DNA of 64,000 bases from Diphasiastrum complanatum (lineage: Eukaryota > Streptophyta > Lycopodiopsida > Lycopodiales > Lycopodiaceae): positions 68,841,039-68,905,038 of the forward strand of contig CM055095.1 of assembly GCA_029204225.1 (NCBI GenBank), in the 5' to 3' direction. A program made the translations under genes and the position numbers. Positions 55,349 to 64,000 of this stretch are shown here, piece after piece. Each line of letters starts with the position of its first letter. Position 1 is the stretch's first letter. The notes under the pieces are model-generated. The model was given only the letters and a program-made list of their open reading frames with translations. It ran no database searches and had not been told where the DNA came from.

Positions 55349-56067
55349 TTATTTTGTGCTCATTTTTAATGAATTTTTTACATCATTATATATCTTGCAA
55401 CGAAATGATTCTGAAACTGTAGCATCTGGTGCAATCCATTCATCACTTTCAAAACTAGGTAATGGAATTTGGACTATTTGTCCAAAATTTTCTTTTGTAT
55501 CAAGAATGTACATTGATTCGTAAAAAAAAATCTCACTATCAACTAGATTTTTTGCAGTTCTACCTCGATATTGCAGTTGTCCAATATCAGTGTGAATAAC
55601 ATCTAGCACATCTGCTAAAGATCCATTGGGCTCCCATTCATTTATGTTGGATGGATATAAATCTACAAGAGAAAAATGATCAGATTGGCAAGTTTACTAT
55701 TAGATATTAATGAATGACAAAAATCTAACTATCAAAAATATCAATACTCACAATTGTTTTTTTTGTGATCTTGACGGTTGAATCCTTGCACATTTATCTC
55801 TGAATGCATATGTACATATTGGACTAGAATTTCAAAAATAGATTTTCCTCTTGATGATGTTCTGAAATCCAAAATTCTGGCCTTCCAATAAGATCGAAAT
55901 GATAGTTTTGATCTTTTGCTTTTTCGAAATGCTCCTCTTGATGATGGATGCATCAAAACCCAAGAGTTTTTTGAATATTTTCTTGGCACCCATAATCCAT
56001 TATCATCTTTCTCGTTGAATAGAAGCACAGAGTCGATTGAGGAGCACGACTTCCTTGATGGCACCAT
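55349..56067 (-). CDS. Two-exon gene with Tudor-knot-like segment
   Basis: Exon 1 (56067-55752) starts at an ATG (MVPSRKSCSSIDSVLLFN) and has a basic patch (FRKSKRSKLSFRSYWKARIL). DFRTSSRGKSIFEILVQYVH follows, a pattern like chromo-barrel/Tudor-knot domains (W-K-A-R-I-L-D-x-R ... I-L-V-Q-Y). A GTGAGT donor and TTCTCTTGTAG acceptor bracket an 89-bp intron. Exon 2 (55662-55349) reads YLYPSNINEWEPNGSLADVL and IPLPSFESDEWIAPDATV. The splice leaves an uninterrupted 209-codon frame. Such domains read histone marks. The protein may be truncated. Confidence 0.45.
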
Positions 56068-56069
56068 TC

Positions 56070-56587
56070 GTAATGTGCATGCAAAAATCTAAAACACTGA
56101 ACTATGAATCTGAAAATTTGCGTAGACAAAAAGCCATGAATCTGAAAAAATGTGTTGGCATAAATTTGAAACACTGATCTGTTTGGCGCCACAAATTAAC
56201 TCTGGTTAACCATGTTAACCATGATTTGACAATGCATATACATTAATGGTACATCGATTTTCTCATCTCAACCATCTGTCATATTCATTTTCAATATTTT
56301 TGGGTCTCTTCGGGTAGTGATGAGCTGGAAGGGCAGGCCTCATCAACCAGTAGCATTTCCACATGTTGCCCGACGAAATAGCAATATATTTTAATAGTTT
56401 TTATTTTATTTATATTTGGAAAATTCTACGTTACGTAGAACCCCGATTTCAAGGTTTCAATTGGTCCACATGGCAACGAAATAAGAAAAATAAAAAATAA
56501 AGCATCTTTTTCAAAGGCCCTCTTTGGGCTCTAAGTTTCTCTAATGGTTGGAGGTGGCACATCTTCTTCGTCGTTGGCAATTCCCCT
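56070..56587. other. Non-coding; dispersed repeat fragment
   Basis: No gene. GTTAACCATGTTAACCATG at about 56210 is a short direct repeat. TTCTACGTTACGTAGAACCCC with GATTTCAAGGTTTCAATTGG (56425-56465) resembles 8340-8390. Confidence 0.45.
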
Positions 56588-57058
56588 TTGGCAGTTAGCA
56601 ACATTCTCACATATTCAAAAGCACTCCTCACTTATGTTTTGGCATTTTTGCAGGCTCACGGTTCTTTGGCAAATATGATTGATATGGAATCAATAGGTTT
56701 ACTTCCCCCGATCACATCAGTGTGCTACTTCTGGCTTGCTATGTACTTGTTTTGCCATTTAGCTGTGTTGGTAGGGTGCGAATTGTCCTTTTCTCTATTG
56801 TTGTATAGTAAACCCTTACGGGTTCTTTCACAGTTTCACCCATGGGTTGCTTGCACTCTTTGTACTTGTTCATTTGTGAGTATCTTAAAGTTTTGCAAAA
56901 AAAAAAAAAAAGCTAAGCAATTTTATTCTATGTATTTTGACCTTCTAAACAAATTTTGTATAACGAACTCTCAAACTATGTACTCTAGAGATGTGCTTCT
57001 TGGAAACTGCCGAATGCTTTGTTGCATACCAACTTATCGAAGCATCTTTCATGCATAG
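56588..57058 (+). CDS. Hypothetical ORF, 156 codons
   Basis: Open plus-strand frame rich in Cys, Leu and Phe (YFWLAMYLFCHLAVLVGCEL), with a lysine run from an A-tract (CKKKKKAKQF). Hydrophobic segments could be membrane-spanning, but the A-tract and the lack of any recognised motif make chance likely. Confidence 0.2.
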   Translation: MAVSNILTYSKALLTYVLAFLQAHGSLANMIDMESIGLLPPITSVCYFWLAMYLFCHLAVLVGCELSFSLLLYSKPLRVLSQFHPWVACTLCTCSFVSILKFCKKKKKAKQFYSMYFDLLNKFCITNSQTMYSRDVLLGNCRMLCCIPTYRSIFHA

Positions 57059-57361
57059 ATGAAGCTTCGTATTAGAAACATTTAACATAACCACACCATT
57101 TTTTTAAATACTTGCTACCAATTACTTATTCTAAATTTTCCAATTGTCTTTGCCACTTCATGCACACAAGCTTTTTACAAAACAATAATCCATACTTACA
57201 AGGATAATCTTCTAAATGTCAAACTTTATAGAGCGTAATATCATAAATCTAGGAAAATAGTCTTCTAACCTTCATAAAAGAGAAGCAAATCATCGGTTCC
57301 TTTGAAACTATTAGCCATTATTTTGCTAATATCATAAATGGGTATGTAGATGATATGGTTA

Positions 57362-57582
57362 CGTAATGGATTTTTGGTGACTATTCTGCCCATTTCTGAA
57401 CAGATTAAAAAGCAGAATAGTCACCTGTTTTTTAAAAAAAAAAAAATTAGTGCAGATTATGCCTGCCATCTACCACGTGGCAGCATTGGATTGGTCTCAA
57501 ATTTTTTTAGTGCTGATTCTGCTTGCACCTGCCACGTGGCAATTAAGGATTGAATTAAAAAGGGGTCCAAAAATCCATTACG
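57362..57582. mobile_element. MITE-like element, 16-bp terminal inverted repeats
   Basis: CGTAATGGATTTTTGG at 57362-57377 and its exact complement CCAAAAATCCATTACG at 57567-57582. Inside is a second perfect inverted repeat (GTGACTATTCTGC at 57377-57389, GCAGAATAGTCAC at 57412-57424) and two CCACGTGG palindromes. It is 221 bp with no ORF, as expected of a non-autonomous DNA transposon. Target duplication is unclear. Confidence 0.65.
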
Positions 57583-57585
57583 CAA

Positions 57586-57686
57586 TGGAAGGGGCCGGGC
57601 AGAGGCCATTCTGCCCGGTACGGGCCTCGCCTAAAAAAATTCTTGAAAACCATGAGGGCAGAATGGCCTCTGCCCGGCTCCTTCCA
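57586..57686. repeat. 31-bp near-perfect hairpin
   Basis: The left arm 57586-57616 and right arm 57656-57686 pair along 31 positions. The only non-Watson-Crick pair would be a G:U in RNA. The loop is 39 bases. It begins four bases after the MITE-like element. Confidence 0.8.
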
Positions 57687-57863
57687 TAATACATCATATT
57701 TATAATGAAAGTCAGATCTACTCACAATTAAAATCGTTATCGGCTTTTTGAATAACTTTATCACTTTTTCAATATTCTCACAAACTTCAAGGTGATATAC
57801 AACATCAAGGTAAACCAAACATTTGAATTAGATGCATGGTGACAAGAGTACTTTTTCAATGAC

Positions 57864-59198
57864 TTAACACTCCACACCATTGACAACTGCATCCTCTATG
57901 TGCAACTCATATACAGGAGGAAACCCACTATTTGAATAGCACATAACAGATTTCCTAAACCCACGAACATGTACCTTATTATTGCGATCACATGTTTTTA
58001 AGGAACCTGAACGATGTTTTGCTACTTGAGAAAGGAATGTCTTTATCCTCAAAAATTCAGCCTCACTACACTCTACATCAGCTAGTGCAACGGTCCTAGC
58101 ACGCAAATGGCATTTTCCTTCCTTAGGATTGAACCATGCTTCAACTATTGGGTTACTTCCAAAGCAGCATGAGGTTTTTCCATTTTCTTCTTGCACTAAG
58201 GGGCTCATATCATCAGCACAGGCCACCGCCCCTTCCTTGTGGGTCTTTGCACCTCCACCTATGATCACACATATACTACCTCTCACAACCTTGAGAGCTA
58301 TGTCATTGCAAGGCTTCAAGTTCTCCACCCAGCATCCAAAAGAGTAAATCTGTCTCCTTGTTGGACGAGACAGTTTGTCACATACGAGGTGCATGGCAAC
58401 GCAGAAAAGCAGATTGATGTTGTTGTAAAGCACAACCCTCAGCGTTGTGCTGAACTCCAAAATTGCTGACGTTAGACTCAACATGGTCGGATACAACCAA
58501 TGCACTTGTTTTGTTTGCAGGAACAAACCCAGCAAATTCAAAAACTTCAGTAGTTTCTCCTCGGAGACTGACAGGTTCACTGGCAGAAGCAGGTCATTGT
58601 CTAAACCCCTGATGATCTGGTTCTCTAATATTAAACTGTCAAGCACTTCTGTTAAGGTCATGACACCTCCAGTTGCCACTTGCTGCCAAAACTCTTTATA
58701 ACCTTTTAGAAATGCGGTAGTGGGAGCTACTCTCTCCATTTCCAGAAGAGAGTGCCATATTTTCTCTGTTATGTAATATGACATGACCCCATTGAGGAAC
58801 AACATATTTTCTCCCCTTCTCTCCAGAACAAAATCAACCTTCAAGTAGGACGACTTTATCTGTGTTCTGCCCTTACCAGCTGCGGATTCTTCTGCCTGTC
58901 TCCATTCGCCGGTACAGGTCACATGGCAACGCACCGTCTTGTATATCCGACCCTCGAACCCTTTCAGTTGAGCGTACGCTCGGGACAGGCCGAAGGGCAA
59001 CAGCAACCAGCTCGCAACAAAGCTTTGTATGAGCGCCCCGACGGGTGTGAACTTACATATCTGCCAGAAACCAAGACAGAACTGCAAAGCCAAAAGCACG
59101 CTAGACAAAATCGTTTTTGCTTGAGATGGCGCCATACTTGACTGGTAGTGCGTGAGAACAACACTGAGAGTCTGGACCAAACGTTTGTTCCAGTAGAT
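57864..59198 (-). CDS. Long open frame, possible host gene (last exon)
   Basis: The longest ORF in the window. The first ATG is at 59135 (MAPSQAKTILSSVLLALQ), giving about 423 codons, but the frame is open to an acceptor-like CTTCTTCTAG at 59198. The N-terminus is hydrophobic (FVASWLLLPFGLSRAYAQL) and looks membrane-associated. Later parts include LKVDFVLERRGENMLFLNGV, FGCWVENLKPCNDIALKVVR and GFRKSVMCYSNSGFPPVYEL. I recognise no family. An upstream exon candidate (59251-59424, VIPCTRLLVKKMLNQQ) has good splice edges but joins out of frame. The low number of stops suggests recent or current function. Confidence 0.55.
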   Translation of the reverse strand: MYWNKRLVQTLSVVLTHYQSSMAPSQAKTILSSVLLALQFCLGFWQICKFTPVGALIQSFVASWLLLPFGLSRAYAQLKGFEGRIYKTVRCHVTCTGEWRQAEESAAGKGRTQIKSSYLKVDFVLERRGENMLFLNGVMSYYITEKIWHSLLEMERVAPTTAFLKGYKEFWQQVATGGVMTLTEVLDSLILENQIIRGLDNDLLLPVNLSVSEEKLLKFLNLLGLFLQTKQVHWLYPTMLSLTSAILEFSTTLRVVLYNNINLLFCVAMHLVCDKLSRPTRRQIYSFGCWVENLKPCNDIALKVVRGSICVIIGGGAKTHKEGAVACADDMSPLVQEENGKTSCCFGSNPIVEAWFNPKEGKCHLRARTVALADVECSEAEFLRIKTFLSQVAKHRSGSLKTCDRNNKVHVRGFRKSVMCYSNSGFPPVYELHIEDAVVNGVEC

Positions 59199-59250
59199 CT
59201 AGAAGAAGATTCAAGCGTAACTTAAGCTATGATCTTTTCAGCATGCAAAC

Positions 59251-59424
59251 CTGAGTAGATTATACTTAGGCCCGCTCAAATCTGGTTCTTCCATCTGCTG
59301 ATTGAGCATTTTCTTTACGAGGAGTCGAGTACAGGGAATCACACTACCAGGTAAAGTTACAATATACGAAAAGGCAGTGATGATCTTGGCTCTGCTGATC
59401 GCATTTGTGGGAACCACTGTTGGC
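59251..59424 (-). CDS. Candidate upstream exon of the long minus-strand gene
   Basis: On the minus strand: acceptor TTCTGTGTTAG, open frame TNAISRAKIITAFSYIVTLP, GSVIPCTRLLVKKMLNQQ, donor CTCAG/GTTTGC. The 52-bp interval to 59198 ends in CTTCTTCTAG. The splice gives a phase that does not match the long frame, so the true junction is unresolved. Confidence 0.4.
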
Positions 59425-59849
59425 CTAACACAGAATCAAATTAATCAATGGTAGAGTGGTGATTTACATGAGAATCGAGCCTTATGCTTTGCTGGTAATT
59501 AGATCACAAAGGGTAGTTTCTCATGCAAAATAGCTAGTTTTATTGTGAATATAAAGCTTAACATAAAGATGCGTACTGCATACGCTGGTGGAGCAGGCTG
59601 TACAAGCTGCTCAACATAAAGATGCGTACCGCATGGCATCCACAAAAGCCTCAAAGTTCAAATTTCTCTTTTGCTGTGGCTGTGGCAGTAGAACATTCGC
59701 AGAGGCCAAAACCTGCCGGCTACGTACTCATCAGCATTAGCAATTACCAAATAGTTCGATGTTGGCTAGTATTAGGTAGTTCGTAACTGGAAAATGTATA
59801 GCATCAAGAAACATGTATAGTGATCACTTATAAGTAGTAGTTTGATGCA
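59425..59849. other. Non-coding, nothing recognised
   Basis: About 420 bp upstream of the candidate exon. It holds a short repeat AACATAAAGATGCGTAC(T/C)GCAT at 59558 and 59611. Confidence 0.45.
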
Positions 59850-62180
59850 GGCTAGTAACATAGGAGGACTACCCAAGGGAATCAACCCAAGGGAATCAGA
59901 CAACAAATGAAGAGAAGAGACAAGTACATCTCTTTTTAAGCGACTTTGCACAGATGTCATCAAGAGAGTCGACGATAGTGAAAGCACTAGCTCAGACTCT
60001 GATAACTCAAAGGTTTCTGCCCCGCTGCACGTAATGAGTGTGGTAGGAGAACCCAAGGCATCTACGATGCATGAATACATCCAGACCAAAGTGCAGAAAA
60101 GACTAGAGAAAGGACCAACCAAATCCGTTACTATAAGACCTGTTAGTGGCTCATCGAAATCTTTATATGGTGGTGAATACCACAATCCCACTGTTGAACA
60201 AGGGAACTTTAGATGAATGAAGAAATTGATAAGAGAAGCCCAAGCCAGAGAGACAGCCCAAGAGCATGACAAGGTCCAACCCAAGGGTGAAAACGATCGA
60301 CGACCGAATGCTTCCCCCCGTTTTCCTAGTGAATCCAAGGTTACTGTAGTTCATTCATGAGACCTAATAGAATGCACATGAGCATTCTAGTTTGGAGATC
60401 TCTTTATATAACAAGGAGGTGGAAAAGGACCATACGAATGTCTTAGTCAATCTATTGAGAGGAGATGTCTGATTATCATCGGGCACCTTGCTCAAAATGC
60501 ATCCGACCCTCTAGGAAGGATTGAAAACATACATAGATGGACCAAGCAGTGATAGATCAAACATGCACCCTACCAATCTGGTGTCAGCGAATGAAAGAGT
60601 TGAAGGATCACAACCAGCCCACCAAGTAGAAGTAGGATGAGAAAAAGATACGAAATACATCATGATCACAATCATGCATTGTGGGTTTCCACGAGAATCA
60701 GCCATAGTTGATAGAAGATCTGAAGTGAACATCATCTCCTCCAAGCTATTCCATGCATGGAGACTCACTCATATGGTGAGTGCTCTTTTTACGACAACCA
60801 AGTGTAAAATAATTAGGCATCACCAAGGAGGTACATATCAAGGTAGTAGGAATCTGATTCATGCTGGATTTTGCAGTCTTGGACTTGCTTGAATCCCCCC
60901 AATTCTATAGTGTCCTATTGGGAAGACAATGTCTCAGAACGTCACAAGCGCTTCTTCACGATTGGGGACAGAATCATATCATCTTGTAGAATCACAATTT
61001 TGTAGTAAAGATCGATTCCAATATCTGGCCAAAACCAACCGACCAAAGAGCCATGGTTGCCAACTCTACCACAACAAACCATTTTGATGAGGAATCAGAT
61101 GATGGATGTCATTGGAGGAGAATTGTCATACATGACGATTTGCAAACCGATGTAGTAAACTGGACCGAAGCCTTGACTATGATGGATTGTTTGCAGTTTG
61201 ATGTCACATCTAATGAATAATCGCCAAGCAAAGGTCAGCCATAGACGCTTCCTTTGATGAAGATGATATTCCGTTGAACAGACGAGTAGAGCAAACGAAA
61301 AAGTCCAGTGAAGAGCATCAAGATTCCGCACTGTCACACTTTATGATGAGCCTAGAGACTATATCCCATGAACCACTACTATAAAATTTGCAATGAAAAG
61401 GAAATAGAAGCTCTTCAGGTGTCTAGCTTGGAGGAAGGTTGTGAATATGAGGATGAATATTTTTTCAGATATGTTGATCCACATCATTTCAAGCCTGTCC
61501 CAAAATCACAAGGGAACATATCCACAAAAGGCTCCAATGAACAAAAATCTCATAGAAACAACTGAACCCCTCAAGGCAATGTTGTAGCAGCCGAATGGAC
61601 ACGGTATCTGAAGGATATATGACTAGTGTCCCGATAACCATGAACGATCTCTTACGAGAATGCATGGACTGGGACCTAGTCAAGGATGAAGCTCTATACA
61701 AGCTAGAAGTTTCACTGTGGGACAACAGTATCAAGATGGTGAAAGACCCAACCACCAGTCATCGTTCGAATTCACTGAGGCATGCCAAAGGAAAAGGAGC
61801 CTATCACTCTGGATCCCCTATTTGGAGGCTCTTAAAAAAGAAAAGCTCATGTCCCCATTGCAGAGTTGAGTCCGAAGGCATCAAAGATATCAAGACTCCT
61901 GACAAAGCCTTGAAAAGGACAAGAATTAACAATGATAAGCCAACCACCAAGACGTCCCGAGAATGTAAGCCTCTCTACAAGGCTAAAACTGATGAGTGGA
62001 AGGCCAAGAGTGACAAACGAGGAATCAAGACGAAGATAATGACCTCCCACCGAATGCACAAAAAATATGGCAAGACATCGTTGAAGAAGCCAAGCCTATG
62101 CACGATGTACCACAATACTTCAAGGACTATGAAAATGACACAGCATAGACGATGTCATATTATGGAGAGAAATATTTAAA
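59850..62180 (+). pseudogene. Ty3/gypsy-like gag-protease region
   Basis: A plus-strand coding trail begins near 59900 (KRLCTDVIKRVDDSESTSSD; YIQTKVQKRLEKGPTKSV). It then gives a retropepsin-like part at 60662-60892 (AIVDRRSEVNIISSKLFHAW, where DRRS replaces D-S/T-G). FAVLDLLESPQFYSVLLGRQ and ALLHDWGQNHIIL follow near 60870-60990, which fits the second half of the protease and the LLGR linker. Later frames (61368-61565, 61595-62179) are lysine-rich. Frames break often and no RT is seen. Confidence 0.5.
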
Positions 62181-62779
62181 CAAATAAAATGTATATCAAA
62201 TGAGAAAGCTATACTTCTAGAGAATATTTTCTTTGAAATAAGTCTAATTTTATTGCTTCCAAGTAAAGTAAAAACATACAACATGATCTAAACGAAAGTA
62301 ACTAATTTTGTTTGTATTCTCACATTTTGCAAAAATGTAAGACTACATAGAAAATTAGACTTTGATTCAATCTCTCAATAAACTATCTTTTTGTAGCAAC
62401 ATCTATAAGAAGTGTACGCATACATGTGGACATAATAAGTCAATGCAAGACATGAAACAAACTTATTGACTCCCCAGGCCTGCCTCCATAGAAATAGTGT
62501 AACATAATTAGTGGTGGGTTGCATCCAATCTTTATGAATATAGTGAGTTGATTTCTTTCAAAGTCCTACTACTATAATTGTTTGTCATTTTATTCTAGTA
62601 AATGATGAAAATAATTCACCTTAAACATGTAGAAAACACATCAAAAGTATGAGTTGTGAGCTACAAAACTGCACTAGAGCATATGCACTTATGGACTTTG
62701 TATTATATGATCATCAACAAAGTTTAAATTTGAAAATCCATAAAGTTAAGGTGTAGATCCTCCATACATCATGCCAAAA
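62181..62779. other. AT-rich, nothing recognised
   Basis: No ORF or repeat of note between the gypsy-like remnant and the copia RT fragment. Confidence 0.5.
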
Positions 62780-63601
62780 TATCTAGATCCCGAGATGTAT
62801 CTCAATATACTTTTTCCTAGCTTCCAATGAGCCTCACTAGGATCTTGTCATAAATTGGCTTAATCTAACACAATAGCCTAGATTGAGTCTTGTGATGGTT
62901 AGATATATAAGAGATCCTATTAGCCTTATATAGAGATTAATGTCCTTGAAGGATCTTTCATTATGTCTTATAGTTAGCTTTACATTAGATTCCATAGGTG
63001 TCAGAAACAAGTCTGTAAGTATCCATATGAAATCTTTTAAGAATAGAATTAGCATGCTTCTCTTGACAAATGAAAGTGGTTATGGAAGTTCCACTCCTAT
63101 TCTAAGGATATATTGCAAGTAACCAATATCTTGAACCTCAAACTCATTTTTGAGAGCTATCTTGAGATCATCTATATCTTGCTTATTACAACCACTCAAA
63201 ATAATGTCATCTACATAGATTAAGAGGATAGTAACATCACTATCATTCATTCCAAAGTAGAGTGAATGATCATACTCACTCATTATGAAGTTTTGAGAGA
63301 GTAGAAAAGAATTAAGCTTAACATACCAGCTCCTTGGTGCTTGCTTAAGCCCATAAAAGTCCGTTGAAGTAAGCACACCATATTAGGCTTGTCTTGAGAT
63401 GTGTAGCCCTTGGGTTGCTCCATGTAAAACATTCCAATCAAAAAGTTTAGCAAGAGAAATGAGTAGTCGAATGCTTACCATATGTGCCTCATGTGCAAAG
63501 GTCTCATCATTGTCAATACCATACTCTTGGGCATATACTTTCTTTTGGATGATTAGGAGATGCATGATGCAATTCCTTGATCCCTTTTGATCCACTATCA
63601 T
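62780..63601 (-). pseudogene. Copia RT fragment
   Basis: The minus strand reads YAQEYGIDNDETFAHEAHMV (63545-63485), FYGLKQAPRSWYVKLNSF and the catalytic YVDDIILSG (about 63195-63220). LYIRLIGSLIYLTITRLNLG follows at about 62900-62960. This is the copia reverse transcriptase from the palm to the start of the connection. Frame breaks lie near 63380 and 63070. It stops at about 62780. Different in sequence from A, B, C and D. Confidence 0.8.
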
Positions 63602-63639
63602 TTAAAGATTGAATTTTTTTTTTTTCATACCATCACCTT

Positions 63640-64000
63640 TGTTGGAGGGTTTGCAGATCCCAAGGCAACCCTAACCCTAGTTAATAAGTGAGAGGGATTT
63701 GGCACCCTGCATGTGTAAGTCCAACCCGATGATCACATAGTTATTTGATTAGTTACAAGTCAATACAAGGACTTTAGGCCTTTTTCCGGGACTTTTAATG
63801 TCGCATGGCCTAAATGTCAAGTTAGTGAATAAAGTTGGGTTTCCCTCCAGTTTGGATGGTTCCCACTCTTTTTTAAATTTGAATAATTAGGGAGGCAGAA
63901 ATGGACCAATAGGATTCTGAGGCTAGGGTCCTCCTCTCTACTATGAAAAGGGACCAACTCGAGTTCCTACATGTTTTATTTCTCCATTTCAATAAAGCAG
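63640..64000 (+). repeat. Start of an LTR, runs off the window
   Basis: Begins TGTTGGAGGG, a common plant LTR start, and has AATAAA at 63990, as in an LTR R region. The CCCTAACCCTAG word inside is too short to be telomeric. No second copy is visible. Confidence 0.4.

Noticed and set aside
47840-56070. Endogenous giant-virus insertion
   Set aside because: Histone and methyltransferase genes occur in such viruses, but the genes here have introns, and no capsid, DNA polymerase or packaging ATPase is visible.
58129-59141. Plus-strand ORFs within 58129-59141
   Set aside because: All are short shadows of the long minus-strand frame.
63661-63681. CCCTAACCCTAG as telomere sequence
   Set aside because: Fewer than two units, inside a probable LTR.

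Overview
This looks like nuclear DNA of a land plant with a large, repeat-rich genome. There are Ty1/copia and Ty3/gypsy-type retrotransposons using plant-style primer sites (TGGTATCAGAGC and relatives), a plant-like LINE, a tRNA-derived SINE, a CACTA-like end, an (AG)n microsatellite, and genes split by short GT-AG introns. Base composition is AT-rich and nearly every coding region is broken. I see no operons, rRNA, intact tRNA gene or CRISPR array. The species cannot be named from this; a fern, lycophyte or other large-genome plant would fit.

Layout: 1-1552 is the gag end and LTR of a minus-strand copia element inserted in a second one (copia A, 1553-5163). 5164-9050 holds minisatellites and a degenerate coding-like stretch. 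9586-11805 is a plus-strand copia (B) with large internal deletions. 11873-12480 is a decayed minus-strand gene of unknown family. 13256-14425 holds a copia RNase H remnant and a CACTA-like end. 14534-22538 is a two-LTR element that keeps gag but carries unrecognised ORFs instead of pol. 23190-26697 is copia C, 27052-27335 a TRIM-like remnant and 28040-28745 a gag/protease fragment.

29378-31522 is a multi-exon minus-strand gene for a bacterial-type N6-adenine/N4-cytosine DNA methyltransferase, cut by copia D (31523-36552). 36833-37745 on the other side is a BAH-like chromatin-protein pseudogene. 37746-47690 is mostly non-coding sequence, a SINE, a gypsy-type LTR, gag-like ORFs and a LINE 3' end.

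47840-56070 is the most unusual block. It has a transposase-like multi-exon gene (+), an unknown minus-strand gene, a divergent histone H3-like domain followed by an Ulp1/C48-type cysteine protease (+), and a minus-strand two-exon gene with a Tudor-knot-like segment. This could be one large DNA transposon carrying chromatin-directed cargo, but I found no terminal repeats. 57362-57686 holds a MITE-like element and a near-perfect hairpin. 57864-59198 is the longest open frame (up to 438 codons, minus) and may be a host gene. 59850-62180 is a gypsy-like gag/protease region, 62780-63601 another copia RT fragment, and an LTR starts at 63640.

In function the window is a nested graveyard of retroelements. 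The shared theme of the non-retroelement genes is chromatin: a DNA methyltransferase, a BAH-like protein, an H3-like fold, a SUMO-protease-like domain and a possible Tudor-knot reader.
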